In this document: piece after piece, positions 24,267 to 35,460 of the stretch
Layout: the number at the start of each line of letters is the position of its first letter
Numbering within the stretch: the first letter of the stretch is position 1
Assembly (NCBI GenBank): GCA_947367255.1
Contig: CANBCZ010000009.1
Span: 1-64,000 of the forward strand
DNA: 64,000 nt
Origin: an uncultured Alistipes sp.
GTDB taxonomy: Bacteria; Bacteroidota; Bacteroidia; Bacteroidales; Rikenellaceae
Direction of reading: 5' to 3'
Program-made: the position numbers and the translations under genes
Notes under the pieces: model-generated
Told to the model about the DNA's origin: nothing
Database searches by the model: none
The model's input: the letters and a program-made list of their open reading frames with translations, nothing else

Positions 24267-24917
24267 ATGAAAGAATTTGAAAAATTCGCTGTAAAGGGTT
24301 GTGGTATAACCTCAACAACGCTGCACGACTATCGCTCATATATCAACCCGACAATTCTCGAGGAGCGACAGCTCAACGTGACCCAGATGGATGTATTCAG
24401 CCGTCTGATGATGGAGCGCATCCTCTTCCTCGGCACACCGATTAATGACGATATTGCAAATATTATCCAAGCACAGATCCTCTTCCTCGAGTCTACAGAC
24501 CCTACGAAGGATATTCAGATATATGTAAACTCTCCGGGCGGAAGTGTATCGGCAGGTCTGGGTATCTACGATACTATGCAGCTCTCGCAGTGTGATGTAT
24601 CGACAACCTGTACCGGTATGGCGGCATCTATGGGTGCTGTACTGCTCACAGCAGGTGCTGCAGGCAAGCGTAGTGCACTGCCCCACTCTCGCGTGATGAT
24701 TCATCAGCCGCTGGGCGGTGTGCAGGGTCAGGCGTCGGACATCGAGATTACCGCACGCGAGATACTGCGCCTCAAGAAGGAGCTTTACGACATCCTCTCC
24801 TACCACACAGGCAAGGATTACGCAACAATCGAGCACGATGCCGACCGCGACTACTGGCTCTCGGCAGAGGAGGCAAAGGCATACGGTCTTATTGACAGAG
24901 TTGTTACAAAACGATAA
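24267..24917 (+). CDS. clpP: ATP-dependent Clp protease proteolytic subunit
   Basis: A 216-residue serine peptidase. The catalytic triad is visible: Ser121 in [12 protein letters not shown], His146 in [12 protein letters not shown], and Asp195 in the DADRDYW stretch. Residues 1-25 look like a propeptide. It forms tetradecamers that degrade substrates unfolded by ClpX, encoded 3 bp downstream. Length and motif spacing are normal. Confidence 0.97.
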   Translation: MKEFEKFAVKGCGITSTTLHDYRSYINPTILEERQLNVTQMDVFSRLMMERILFLGTPINDDIANIIQAQILFLESTDPTKDIQIYVNSPGGSVSAGLGIYDTMQLSQCDVSTTCTGMAASMGAVLLTAGAAGKRSALPHSRVMIHQPLGGVQGQASDIEITAREILRLKKELYDILSYHTGKDYATIEHDADRDYWLSAEEAKAYGLIDRVVTKR

Positions 24918-24919
24918 TT

Positions 24920-26191
<1,272 letters not shown>

Positions 26192-26207
26192 AAAAATCGA
26201 CTATCTG

Positions 26208-26238
26208 TTGTCTTTGTTTCAAAAAATTATTACATTTG
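26208..26238 (+). promoter_or_regulatory. Promoter of transketolase
   Basis: TTG at 26208-26210, 20 bases, TACATTTG at 26231-26238: complete -33/-7 pair, 40 bases before the ATG. Confidence 0.7.
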
Positions 26239-26278
26239 TATTTGGAAACTGAAAAAGTATACTAAATATAATATAACT

Positions 26279-28309
26279 ATGGCAAATGATATGCAACTCG
26301 CTAAGGCTGCGGACAACATCCGTATCCTTGCAGCTTCGATGGTCGAGAAGGCTAAGTCAGGTCATCCTGGCGGTGCTATGGGTGGTGCCGATTTCGTAAA
26401 TGTACTCTTCACAGAGTTCTTGCGTTACGATCCGGACAATATGCTCTATCCTCATCGCGACCGTTTCTTCCTCGATCCGGGACATATGTCTCCAATGCTC
26501 TACTCAGTACTTGCACTTGCAGGACACTACACTATGGAGGATCTGAAGCAGTTCCGCCAGTGGGGCAGCATCACACCTGGTCACCCGGAGGTAGACTTCC
26601 TTCGTGGCGTGGAGAACACATCTGGTCCGCTCGGTCAGGGTCACGCTATGGGTCTGGGTGCAGCGATTGCCGAGAGATTCTTAGTAGCTCGTTTTGGCGA
26701 ATGGATGGCTCACAAGACCTATATTTATATCTCTGACGGTGCCGTTCAGGAGGAGGTATCGCAGGGTGTTGGTCGTATTGCCGGCAACCTCGGTCTGTCG
26801 AATATCATTATGTACTACGACTCCAACAACGTACAGCTCTCTACCAAGGTTAATGAGGTAGATACTGAGGATGTTGAGATGAAGTATCGTGCGTGGGGCT
26901 GGAATGTTATCAAGATTGACGGTCACAACATTCCGCAGATTCGCGAGGCGCTTACAAAGGCTAACGAGCCTTCAGATAAGCCAACCCTTATTATCGGTGT
27001 AACCGTTATGGGTAAGGGTGCAGTAACTGCCGAGGGTGGCAGCTTCGAGGATAAGGTATCTACACACGGTCAGCCACTCTCTGCTGCCGGTGCAGACTAC
27101 GCTGCAACAGTGGCAAATCTTGGTGGTAACCCTGAGGATCCATTCCAGATCTTCGAGGAGAGCAAGGAGGTATACGAGCAGCGAGCAGCAGCTCTGCGTG
27201 CCGAGATGGTTGAGCGCAAGGCTGTTGAGGCTGAGTGGCGCTCTGCAAACCCTGCACTTGCGCACAAGCTCGATATGTTCCTCGCAGGTAAGCTCCCACA
27301 GATCGACTACCGCTCTATCGAGATGAAGCCTAACACTGCTACTCGTGCAGCCTCTGCAACCGTTCTGGGTGTATATGCCGAGAAGGTAGAGAATATGATC
27401 GTTGCATCTGCCGACCTCTCTAACTCGGACAAGACCGACGGCTTCCTCAAGAAGACTACAGCCTTCAAGAGGGGCGACTTTACAGGTAAGTTCTTCCAGG
27501 CGGGTGTCTCTGAGTTTACTATGGCTTGTATTATGAACGGTATGGCACTGCACGGCGGCGTTATCCCTGCTTGCGGTACATTCTTCGTATTCTCTGACTA
27601 TATGAAGCCTGTAGTGCGCCTCTCTGCACTGATGCGCCTGCACGTTATCTATATCTGGACACACGACTCATTCCGCGTTGGCGAGGATGGTCCTACCCAC
27701 CAGCCAATCGAGCAGGAGGCACAGATCCGCCTTATGGAGCACCTGCACAACCACAATGGCGAGCGCTCTATGGTTGTTCTGCGTCCTGCAGATAGCGAGG
27801 ATACTGTTGCTGCGTGGAAGATTGCTCTCGAGGAGCAGCGTCCTGTGGCACTCATCCTCTCTCGTCAGGATATCAAGAACCTCCCTACCCTCAATGCATC
27901 ACGCCGCGAGGAGGCTATGCAGGCAGCAAAGGGTGCATATATCGTTATGGACTCTGCAAAGCCAAAGATTGTTATGATTGCTTCGGGTTCTGAGGTATCT
28001 ACACTTGTTGAGGGTGCTGAGCTTCTGAAGAAGGAGGGCATCAATGTCCGCGTGGTAAATGTTCCGAGCGAGGGTCTGTTCCGCGACCAGCCTAAGTCTT
28101 ATCAGGAGGCTGTAATCCCATCTGACTCACTCCGTTACGGTATGACCTCCGGTCTGCCTGTAACACTGCTTGGTCTTGTAGGCTCTATGGAGAATATCCA
28201 CGGTCTGAACCACTTCGGTCACTCTGCTCCATATAAGGTGCTCGACAAGCAGTTCGGCTACAACGGCGAGACTGTTTACAATGAGGTGATGAAGCTTCTC
28301 GACAAGTAA
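26279..28309 (+). CDS. tkt: Transketolase
   Basis: A 676-residue thiamine-diphosphate enzyme of the non-oxidative pentose phosphate pathway; moves two-carbon units between sugar phosphates. The N-terminal TPP domain has SGHPGGAMGGADFVNVLF and GPLGQGHAMGLGAAIAERF, with the GDG-like cofactor motif replaced by YISDGAVQEEVSQG; the second domain has HDSFRVGEDGPTHQPIEQ, the transketolase signature. Length is typical. It has its own promoter and ends in a clear terminator. Confidence 0.96.
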   Translation: MANDMQLAKAADNIRILAASMVEKAKSGHPGGAMGGADFVNVLFTEFLRYDPDNMLYPHRDRFFLDPGHMSPMLYSVLALAGHYTMEDLKQFRQWGSITPGHPEVDFLRGVENTSGPLGQGHAMGLGAAIAERFLVARFGEWMAHKTYIYISDGAVQEEVSQGVGRIAGNLGLSNIIMYYDSNNVQLSTKVNEVDTEDVEMKYRAWGWNVIKIDGHNIPQIREALTKANEPSDKPTLIIGVTVMGKGAVTAEGGSFEDKVSTHGQPLSAAGADYAATVANLGGNPEDPFQIFEESKEVYEQRAAALRAEMVERKAVEAEWRSANPALAHKLDMFLAGKLPQIDYRSIEMKPNTATRAASATVLGVYAEKVENMIVASADLSNSDKTDGFLKKTTAFKRGDFTGKFFQAGVSEFTMACIMNGMALHGGVIPACGTFFVFSDYMKPVVRLSALMRLHVIYIWTHDSFRVGEDGPTHQPIEQEAQIRLMEHLHNHNGERSMVVLRPADSEDTVAAWKIALEEQRPVALILSRQDIKNLPTLNASRREEAMQAAKGAYIVMDSAKPKIVMIASGSEVSTLVEGAELLKKEGINVRVVNVPSEGLFRDQPKSYQEAVIPSDSLRYGMTSGLPVTLLGLVGSMENIHGLNHFGHSAPYKVLDKQFGYNGETVYNEVMKLLDK

Positions 28310-28326
28310 TCTACAATAGATATGAA

Positions 28327-28364
28327 CAATAAAGGACTGGCAAATGTCAGTCCTTTATTGTTTT
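28327..28364 (+). terminator. Terminator of transketolase
   Basis: A perfect 13-bp stem CAATAAAGGACTG / CAGTCCTTTATTG with an 8-nt loop, followed by TTTT. Confidence 0.85.
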
Positions 28365-28446
28365 GCCATTGATTCACTTGCGGAGACCCTTCACTGCTCC
28401 GCAGTAATTAATGAGTTTTTTTAAGTTTCCTATTAAAGTGACGACA

Positions 28447-28577
28447 AATTTTGGTGTCAGAGCGGGGCAGATACTCCGCTCGGCATATAAAACAGCGAAG
28501 GGCTGTACTTATGCGTACTGCCCTTTGCTGTTTATATATGTTAGCGGAGATAGGTGCCCCGCTATCACACCAAAATT
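28447..28577. repeat. Structured 3'-end element, copy D (after ntpK)
   Basis: Outer arms AATTTTGGTGTCAGAGCGGGGCA and its complement with two changes, ending at 28577. Inside is CTCCGCT/AGCGGAG, then the core hairpin 28485-28537: ATATAAA-ACAGCGAAGGGC, T-T mismatch, GTAC, loop TTATGC, GTAC. The right end overlaps the ntpK stop codon. Arm sequence differs from copies A and B but pairs equally well. Confidence 0.8.
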
Positions 28578-29046
28578 ACCATGCGGTAGCTGCAGACGCA
28601 ATAAGGAATGTCGCCGCTACAGTAAGGATCGCGTAGAGCTCAGGGAACGCTGCGAGGATAAGGGTCTTACCCATTACATCGTGACCGTTACCGATAGCTG
28701 CGATACCGTTAGCACAAACCTTGCCCTGATAGATAGCAGCCAAGAGGTTTACCATACCAACCAAAAGACCGATACCGAGAACTGCAGCACCCTGTGCAGC
28801 TGAAGTCTCAGGACCAACGAGTGGATAGAGGTTTGTAACCATAAAGAAACAAACGAAACCATAAAGACCCTGTGAACCCGGAAGCGCTGAGAGCACCATG
28901 TAGCTACCGAAAGCGCCACCATTCTTCTTCATTGCACCTACTGCAGCCTGACCACAGATTGCAGTACCGATTGCAGATGCGATACCTGCCAAGCCTACCA
29001 TAAGCGCAACGCCTACATAAGCCATAATAATTGCTGAATTTGCCAT
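28576..29046 (-). CDS. ntpK: V-type ATP synthase subunit K (membrane rotor)
   Basis: A 156-residue, four-helix proteolipid formed by two fused hairpins (GLAGIASAIGTAICGQAAVG and GLLVGMVNLLAAIYQGKVC). The ion site matches the sodium-binding Enterococcus NtpK: Ser58-Gln59 in LPGSQGLYGF, Gln107 in AIYQGKV and the ion-carrying Glu136 in FPELYAIL. Only Thr is changed to Ser, so Na+ rather than H+ coupling is suggested by inference. Last gene of the operon; it ends in structured element D. Confidence 0.94.
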   Translation of the reverse strand: MANSAIIMAYVGVALMVGLAGIASAIGTAICGQAAVGAMKKNGGAFGSYMVLSALPGSQGLYGFVCFFMVTNLYPLVGPETSAAQGAAVLGIGLLVGMVNLLAAIYQGKVCANGIAAIGNGHDVMGKTLILAAFPELYAILTVAATFLIASAATAW

Positions 29047-29088
29047 AATTGTAATTGTTTTTAAGTTTTAATTATTGTTACTATTGTT

Positions 29089-30912
29089 TTACTCGTTTTT
29101 AAGCGGCTCGAAGGCGCGTGTACCCATCTCGAAGCCTGCATTTTTGAAGAACTCCACAAAGGTCAATCGCATAGGGTGTACGAATGACGATATTGCGGAC
29201 ATAAAGAGGTTGATACCGTGACCGACAAGCAGAATTGCCGAAGCACCGATAATCTGGAACAGAGTACCTACTGTAAACTGCTCGATGCCTGCATCAAGAC
29301 CTGTAAGACCCATAGCGAGGCTGTTGAACACCAGCGCAAGTACACCGCCCGAAAGACCGATAGCGAACAATCGGATATACGAGAGCAGGTCAGAAAGCAG
29401 GCCTGTTATATTATTATAGGTATCCCACAAACCAACACCGAAGTTTGCGAAGATGTTGAAGCTCGGCTTATTGAGCAACAGCATCAGCACAAGGGCAACG
29501 GCTACTGTAGCCATATATGCCACAGAAGAGAATGAGTACCACTCAGCACCAGCCATTCCCGCAACACCCGCAGCGCAAGAGCTGAAGATAAGGAGGAACC
29601 AGCCAATCTGTCCGAGTGCATTCTTAATGCCGTAGGTGGTGGCAGTCATCACGATATTAATCGCCATACCGAAGAGAATCTGGAAGATACCGATTCCCAG
29701 AGATGCGTAGAAGAACTGATTCTGGAAATCGAGGAACTTAAGATCCTCAAACAGCGGAGCGTCAGAGATGGTCATTCCGAAGAATGAGTTGGCTGCAAAA
29801 CCAAATGCAACACTCGCAACACCGCAAACGGTTGAGAAGAGTGCCGCCTGACGAAGATTCTTTCCACCCTTAAAGAGCAGGCCAAGACCCGCTGCAAGAA
29901 TCACCGCACCATAACCCGCATCGCAAAGACAGATTGCGAAGAAGAGCATATAGAATGGCGCGAAGAACGGTGTCAAATCGATTGTTCCGTACTTTGGTAG
30001 TGCGTACATATTACCAACAAGCTCAAAAATGCGCGCATAGCGGTTATTCTTAAGCTTCACAGGGGTATTATCCTCTGGAGTAGGGTTACTCTTAAGGTAA
30101 ACAGTGTTTGGTGAAGCATCAAGCAGAGCATCTACCTTTGGAGCATTTGCCTGCTCAGCCCAGCCCTCAAGCACCAGCAAAAGACCGTCAGCTGCCTGGT
30201 CAGCAGATGAGCTAATCTTTACATTCTGAAGTTCACGCTTGAGTGACAAGAGCTCGGCCTCAATCACTGCACGATGTGCTGCACATGCAACAATAGTCTG
30301 CTCGGCAGCCTCAACACGTGCCTGTGCCTGAGCAACAGCTGCTGAGAGCTGCTTAAGGCTCATAGTCGGTGCTTTAAGCTCCTGTGCATCAACATCTACC
30401 TGCTCAGTGCCGTCGCCAATAACAACGAACCGAGCCTGAGAGTCGGCAGTGCTAACAAGTGAGATGTTATACTTTGCCATCCACTCCTCTGCACCCTTAT
30501 CAAAGGTACTTGTAGAGGTTACGAAGTAGCGCAGCACAACGCCCGCCTTTGCAAGGGCTGCAAGGTGCTCAGTATCGAAGTCGCCCCAAGGAGTCCACTC
30601 CTCAACGCTCTTCTCAAGACGAGCAATATCGCCCTTAGCAGCAGCGATAGCCGCCTGTGCCTCTGTATAACACTCAAAGACGCGCTCTGCATCAACGGTT
30701 GCAGTGGTTTTCGCCTCGCTATCGAGAGCATCGAAAGCAGCGAGTGCCTTTGTGCGAGCCTCAATATCAAGAAGCAGATTTCTATCTGACTCTGTTGGCT
30801 CCCAGCCCGAGGTGGTAATATCTACCATACCGCTCTCTCGCAATGACTCGATAAAGCGGTCACGCTCGGCAGCAAAGAGCACGATGTCGTATTTCATCAT
30901 TTTAACTATCAT
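29089..30912 (-). CDS. ntpI: V-type ATP synthase subunit I (a-type stator/channel)
   Basis: A 607-residue protein: a long cytoplasmic coiled-coil half (1-300), then about seven membrane helices carrying the ion half-channels, including LLSDLLSYIRLFAIGLSGG, where the essential Arg sits in the SYIRLFAIG motif, and the late LVGHGINLFMSAISSFVHPM. Counterpart of eukaryotic subunit a. Overlaps subunit D by 4 bp and is followed by subunit K at 42 bp. Confidence 0.94.
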   Translation of the reverse strand: MIVKMMKYDIVLFAAERDRFIESLRESGMVDITTSGWEPTESDRNLLLDIEARTKALAAFDALDSEAKTTATVDAERVFECYTEAQAAIAAAKGDIARLEKSVEEWTPWGDFDTEHLAALAKAGVVLRYFVTSTSTFDKGAEEWMAKYNISLVSTADSQARFVVIGDGTEQVDVDAQELKAPTMSLKQLSAAVAQAQARVEAAEQTIVACAAHRAVIEAELLSLKRELQNVKISSSADQAADGLLLVLEGWAEQANAPKVDALLDASPNTVYLKSNPTPEDNTPVKLKNNRYARIFELVGNMYALPKYGTIDLTPFFAPFYMLFFAICLCDAGYGAVILAAGLGLLFKGGKNLRQAALFSTVCGVASVAFGFAANSFFGMTISDAPLFEDLKFLDFQNQFFYASLGIGIFQILFGMAINIVMTATTYGIKNALGQIGWFLLIFSSCAAGVAGMAGAEWYSFSSVAYMATVAVALVLMLLLNKPSFNIFANFGVGLWDTYNNITGLLSDLLSYIRLFAIGLSGGVLALVFNSLAMGLTGLDAGIEQFTVGTLFQIIGASAILLVGHGINLFMSAISSFVHPMRLTFVEFFKNAGFEMGTRAFEPLKNE

Positions 30913-31526
30913 ACTGCTCTGCCCTCCTCTGCAGCTGCCTGCTGTTGCTGGCGTGTCTTAACAATCTTCTGTGCCGACTTACTGAGGTTCTCCTCGTCCT
31001 CCATAAATCGCTTAATTTTACGTATAGCATCCTCATAGCCAGGTATCTGAACCTTCTCATAGAGGTTTACTTTCTGAGTAGTCTTGCGGCGTGCGTAGTC
31101 CAAAAGCTCCATCTGGCGGGTATAGACCTGCGACTCAATGCCAAGCTTTGCGATATTCTTGAGCAGAGTCACACCATCGCTATACCAAGCAGGTGACGAG
31201 AAGAGGTCAAAGGCCTTCTCCTCAAAAATCACCTCACCGAGCAGCGGAATACGAACTCCCGCGATCTTCTGTGTCGAGAGCTCGACATCAGAGATCTTGA
31301 GTAGCGTACAATCAAACTCGCCCCACAGAGCCACCATATAGTCGTACTGCGCAACAAGCGCATCGTACTGACTGCGGAGCTTTGCGGCTGAGTCCTTCGC
31401 TCGCTTTACCTCAAGGCGCAGAGCCGACTCCTTACTCTTGATGGTAGGGAGTGCCTTCTGGCGCATCTTGAGCTGCTTTCCCAGCTCGCCAAGCGAAGTC
31501 TTGTTATATTGAAATTTGATTGCCAT
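30909..31526 (-). CDS. ntpD: V-type ATP synthase subunit D (central stalk)
   Basis: A 205-residue helical protein: an N-terminal coil (FQYNKTSLGELGKQLKMRQK, with LPTIKSKESALRLEV) and a C-terminal coil (RIKRFMEDEENLSKSAQKIV-type, seen as IRKIKRFMEDEENLSKSAQ), which pair into the rotor shaft inside the A3B3 hexamer. It lies 6 bp after subunit B. No subunit F gene is next to it although F normally contacts D. Confidence 0.9.
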   Translation of the reverse strand: MAIKFQYNKTSLGELGKQLKMRQKALPTIKSKESALRLEVKRAKDSAAKLRSQYDALVAQYDYMVALWGEFDCTLLKISDVELSTQKIAGVRIPLLGEVIFEEKAFDLFSSPAWYSDGVTLLKNIAKLGIESQVYTRQMELLDYARRKTTQKVNLYEKVQIPGYEDAIRKIKRFMEDEENLSKSAQKIVKTRQQQQAAAEEGRAV

Positions 31527-31532
31527 CAGTTG

Positions 31533-32852
31533 TTATGCTTTCCAGTATTTAGCAATAAGTTCTGCCTTAATTGCAACCTCCTCCTTAGTGAAGTACTCGC
31601 CGAAGAGTGCCCACGCAGTGTCGAGCATCTCGGTAATGTCGATATTTACATCGATAGCAAGCAGCTTCTCCGAGTAGTCGTGTGCAAACTTAAGTGCACG
31701 CTCATCGTAGTCCGAAAGGTCGAAACCGTTCTCCAGCTTAGTCTTTGCATTTGCAGCATCAGCATAGAGACGCACGCAGGCATTCATCACCTGTGGGTGA
31801 TCCTCACGGGTCTTCTTACCGATAACAAGCTGCTTGAGTCGTGACAATGAACGGAATGGGTCGATAATAACCTTACCGGTATCAGAGTCGTTACGAAGGA
31901 AGAGCTGACCCTCAGTAATGTAACCAGTGTTATCTGGAATAGCGTGGGTAATATCACCACCAGAGAGGGTTGTAACGGCAATAATTGTGATTGAACCACC
32001 ATTTGGAAGCTGTACGGCCTTCTCGTAAATCTTTGCAAGGTCTGAGTAGAGAGAACCTGGCATAGAGTCCTTAGACGGAATCTGATCCATACGGTTAGAT
32101 ACGATTGCAAGCGCATCGGCGTAGAGGGTCATATCGGTAAGCAGTACCAGAACCTTCTCGCCCTTATCTACTGCGAAGTACTCGGCAGCAGTCAGAGCCA
32201 TATCCGGAACGAGCAGACGCTCTACCGGTGGGTTCTCTGTAGTATTTACGAACGATACGATACGGTCGAGAGCTCCTGCATTCTCAAACACCTGCTTGAA
32301 GTAGAGGAAGTCGTCGTTTGTAAGACCCATACCGCCGAGGATAATCTTGTCTGCCTTTGCACGCAGAGCCACATTTGCCATAACGGCGTTATATGGCTGA
32401 TCCGGATCGGCGAAGAACGGAATCTTCTGACCGGTTACGATTGTGTTGTTAAGGTCGATACCTGCGATACCTGTAGCGATAAGCTCAGATGGCTGCAGAC
32501 GCTTGAAAGGGTTTACGGTAGGACCACCGATCTCGCGTGCCTCACCCTCAAGCTGCTCACCACCCTCGAGTGGCTCACCGTATGCGTTGAAGAAGCGACC
32601 TGCAAGGTTGTCAGAAACCTTCAACTTTGGTGGCTCACCGTGGAATACCACCTCTGAGTTAGTTGCAAGACCCTCAGTACCTGCGAAGACCTGAAGGGTT
32701 ACATTCTCACCCATAATCTTTACTACCTGTGCAAGCTTTCCGCCTACGGTAGCAAGCTCGTCATTACCTACGCCTGTTGCACGAAGAGTGACTGTAGCCT
32801 TGGTAATATTGTCGATTTTTGTATAAATCTTCTGAAATGCTCGTGTTGTCAT
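31533..32852 (-). CDS. ntpB: V-type ATP synthase subunit B (non-catalytic)
   Basis: A 439-residue member of the ATP-synthase alpha/beta family. The N-terminal barrel is followed by a nucleotide-binding-like domain without a canonical P-loop (GQKIPFFADPDQPYN in its place), and the signature LLTDMTLYADALAIVSNRMD. B subunits alternate with A in the headpiece and carry regulatory rather than catalytic sites. It lies 9 bp after subunit A. Confidence 0.94.
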   Translation of the reverse strand: MTTRAFQKIYTKIDNITKATVTLRATGVGNDELATVGGKLAQVVKIMGENVTLQVFAGTEGLATNSEVVFHGEPPKLKVSDNLAGRFFNAYGEPLEGGEQLEGEAREIGGPTVNPFKRLQPSELIATGIAGIDLNNTIVTGQKIPFFADPDQPYNAVMANVALRAKADKIILGGMGLTNDDFLYFKQVFENAGALDRIVSFVNTTENPPVERLLVPDMALTAAEYFAVDKGEKVLVLLTDMTLYADALAIVSNRMDQIPSKDSMPGSLYSDLAKIYEKAVQLPNGGSITIIAVTTLSGGDITHAIPDNTGYITEGQLFLRNDSDTGKVIIDPFRSLSRLKQLVIGKKTREDHPQVMNACVRLYADAANAKTKLENGFDLSDYDERALKFAHDYSEKLLAIDVNIDITEMLDTAWALFGEYFTKEEVAIKAELIAKYWKA

Positions 32853-32861
32853 TGTACCAAA

Positions 32862-34613
32862 TTATTTTGCTGAGGCAACATACTCCTCGATTTGCTTTTT
32901 ATAATCGTAGAATTTCTCGCTCTGCCACTCAGAGTAGTTCATCTGACGGAAGAGGTTGATAAGACCCTTGAAGAACTTAGAGCAAGCCTCGAAGTCTGCA
33001 AAGTCAAAGTCATACTCGCAGATGTCGAGTACCATCTTGTACATAAGCTGCTGACGCACCATAGGACAGTTTGCATCGATGTCGTCAAATGCATCCTGCT
33101 GCAGAACTACGAAGTCGATAAGCTCGCTCTTCCAGAAACGCTCGTGGTAATCTACAGGTACACCGTCATCACCGAGGATGTTGATCTGGTCGTTAGCCTC
33201 CTTACCGCGCTGAACGATGGTCTTACCCTTACGCACGAGGGATACCCAGCCCTTCTCGATCTTCTCGCCCAGATACTCCTCAACCTCCGGATACTCCAGA
33301 TACTTTGAGTAAGACTCCAGCGGATCGATAGCCGGATAACGCTTTGAGTCTGCACGACCCTGTGAAAGGGCGTAGAAACAACGTGCAGCCTTCTTTGTAG
33401 ACTCAGTTACAGGCTCCTTGAGGTTACCACCCGCAGGAGATACGGTACCGAGGAAGGTTACCGAACCGGTCTGACCGTTTGTAAGCTTCACAAGACCTGC
33501 GCGAGCGTAGAAGTTAGAGATAATTGCCGAGAGGTCCATAGGGAACGCATCCTGACCCGGAAGCTCCTCCAGACGGTTTGACATCTCACGAAGTGCCTGT
33601 GCCCAACGAGAGGTAGAGTCCGCCATAACAAGCACACGCAGACCCATAGAGCGGTAGTACTCACCGATAGTCATACCTGTATATACTGACGCCTCACGAG
33701 CCGCAACCGGCATGTTAGATGTGTTACAGATGATAATGGTACGCTCCATAAGCTTGTGACCTGTACGAGGGTCTACCAACTCAGGGAACTCCTTGAAGAT
33801 CTCCACAACCTCATTTGCACGCTCACCGCAAGCTACGATGATAATAACATCAGCCTCTGCCTGCTTTGAGATTGCGTGCTGAAGCACAGTCTTACCTGCA
33901 CCGAACGGACCTGGGATAAAGCCTGTACCACCCTCAGCAAGTGGGTTGAAGGTATCGATAGCACGAACACCTGTCTCCATAACCTTTGAAGGACGAGGCT
34001 TCTCGGTGTAGCAGCGTACAGCCTGCTTTACAGGCCACTTCTGCACCATAGTAACATTGTATTCGTTACCATCCACATCAGCAAGAACTGCGATAGTGTC
34101 GGTAATCTTATAGCTACCGGCAGCAGCAACACTCTTTACGGTGTAGTTGCCGGTCATAATGAACGGAACCATAATCTTGTGGGCAATCCACTGCTCCTGA
34201 ACCTCACCGAGCCAAGATGCAGCCGAAACCTTATCGCCCACCTTTGCAAGTGGTTTGAACTCCCAAACGCTATCAAAGTCGAGCGGCTCGGTAATAGAGC
34301 CACGGTCGATAAACAGACCATCCATCTTTGCAAGGTCGTTCTGCAGACCGTCGTAGTTCTTTGACAGCAGACCCGGAGCGAGTGTAGCCTCGAGCATATG
34401 TCCCTCGAAATCCACGCGGTCGCCAATCTTCAGACCACGGGTAGAGTCGTAAACCTGTACATAGGCATCGTCGCCGATTACCTTGATGACCTCAGCCATC
34501 ATTCGGGTATCACCACAATAAACGTAGCAAATCTCATTCTGTGCAACAGCACCGTCAGCACGAACGATAACGATGTTGGAGATGATACCACTAACTTTTC
34601 CTGTTGTTTTCAT
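32862..34613 (-). CDS. ntpA: V-type ATP synthase subunit A (catalytic)
   Basis: A 583-residue catalytic subunit. The P-loop is GPFGAGKTVLQHAISKQAEA; GERANEVVEIFKEFPEL carries the catalytic Glu region; ADSTSRWAQALREMSNRLEE is the family signature. The insert specific to V/A-type A subunits (about 120-200) is present. It hydrolyses or makes ATP at the A-B interface. Confidence 0.96.
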   Translation of the reverse strand: MKTTGKVSGIISNIVIVRADGAVAQNEICYVYCGDTRMMAEVIKVIGDDAYVQVYDSTRGLKIGDRVDFEGHMLEATLAPGLLSKNYDGLQNDLAKMDGLFIDRGSITEPLDFDSVWEFKPLAKVGDKVSAASWLGEVQEQWIAHKIMVPFIMTGNYTVKSVAAAGSYKITDTIAVLADVDGNEYNVTMVQKWPVKQAVRCYTEKPRPSKVMETGVRAIDTFNPLAEGGTGFIPGPFGAGKTVLQHAISKQAEADVIIIVACGERANEVVEIFKEFPELVDPRTGHKLMERTIIICNTSNMPVAAREASVYTGMTIGEYYRSMGLRVLVMADSTSRWAQALREMSNRLEELPGQDAFPMDLSAIISNFYARAGLVKLTNGQTGSVTFLGTVSPAGGNLKEPVTESTKKAARCFYALSQGRADSKRYPAIDPLESYSKYLEYPEVEEYLGEKIEKGWVSLVRKGKTIVQRGKEANDQINILGDDGVPVDYHERFWKSELIDFVVLQQDAFDDIDANCPMVRQQLMYKMVLDICEYDFDFADFEACSKFFKGLINLFRQMNYSEWQSEKFYDYKKQIEEYVASAK

Positions 34614-34626
34614 TTATAGATTAGTT

Positions 34627-35454
34627 TTATATTTCGATATATTGTTTTCCATCCAGCTCTGCCATAAGTCTGTCAAGCATTGCGCGACCCATCTTGGCAT
34701 CCAGAAGAGTCCAACGAGCCACAAGATTTACCTTGACAAGGTATGCCAGCACAGCATCGAGAGAGAAATAGTCGAATGTAGAGAGTTCTGACGCCACAGA
34801 CCAACGGATAAGGTCGATTTTACGCTCCTTCTCAAGCATATTCTGCTCATCCATTGCACCAATCAGTGCGTCGATATAGCCCAACTCGCCACGCAGACCG
34901 AAATCGGCAGCCGAGCTGCGATGGAGCTGCTCGACAACATCTCCACCACCAACGGTAACCTGATCCACAGCCATATTGCGATCACGAGCAACAAGAGCCG
35001 AGATTACATTTCTCAGAGCACGATCAGACTCCGACCACTCCTTAAGGAAACGGGAGCCGGAAGCTGCACACTCCTCATAGTAGGCAGCAAAGAGCGACTG
35101 TGCAAACGGAGCCTCTGTATCTACACCCTCGGCATCCTCACCCTCAGTATCGGCATAGGCACGAATGACCTTTGCGATACGCTCAGGCAGGGCTGTAGGT
35201 GCAGCGAGCTGCTCTGCAACCTGCTCTGCCGACAGACGACCCAATGCATTATGTGCACTGCTGCCGTTGCGACGAGCTACCAAATTCTCGCAATCGTAGT
35301 AGGTGTAGAGCAGACGCACACTCTGCCAATCTTTAGCAGAGAGCACCTCCTCAATCTCCGCAAGAATCTCCTCAATATCGAAACCTTTGGTCTCGGCATC
35401 GAGTGCATACTCGCGAAAACCCGCTACAAGTGCATAGTAGTTACTGCTGAACAT
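34627..35454 (-). CDS. DUF2764 family protein, V-ATPase-associated
   Basis: A 275-residue helical, acidic protein starting MFSSNYYALVAGFREYAL, which fits the Bacteroidota DUF2764 family found between V-ATPase subunits E and A. Its position is that of subunit C/d genes in other V/A operons, and the helical make-up is compatible with a C/d-like rotor-top or stator adaptor. That functional guess rests on position alone. It is packed between E (6 bp) and A (13 bp). Confidence 0.8.
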   Translation of the reverse strand: MFSSNYYALVAGFREYALDAETKGFDIEEILAEIEEVLSAKDWQSVRLLYTYYDCENLVARRNGSSAHNALGRLSAEQVAEQLAAPTALPERIAKVIRAYADTEGEDAEGVDTEAPFAQSLFAAYYEECAASGSRFLKEWSESDRALRNVISALVARDRNMAVDQVTVGGGDVVEQLHRSSAADFGLRGELGYIDALIGAMDEQNMLEKERKIDLIRWSVASELSTFDYFSLDAVLAYLVKVNLVARWTLLDAKMGRAMLDRLMAELDGKQYIEI

Positions 35455-35460
35455 AAGCCA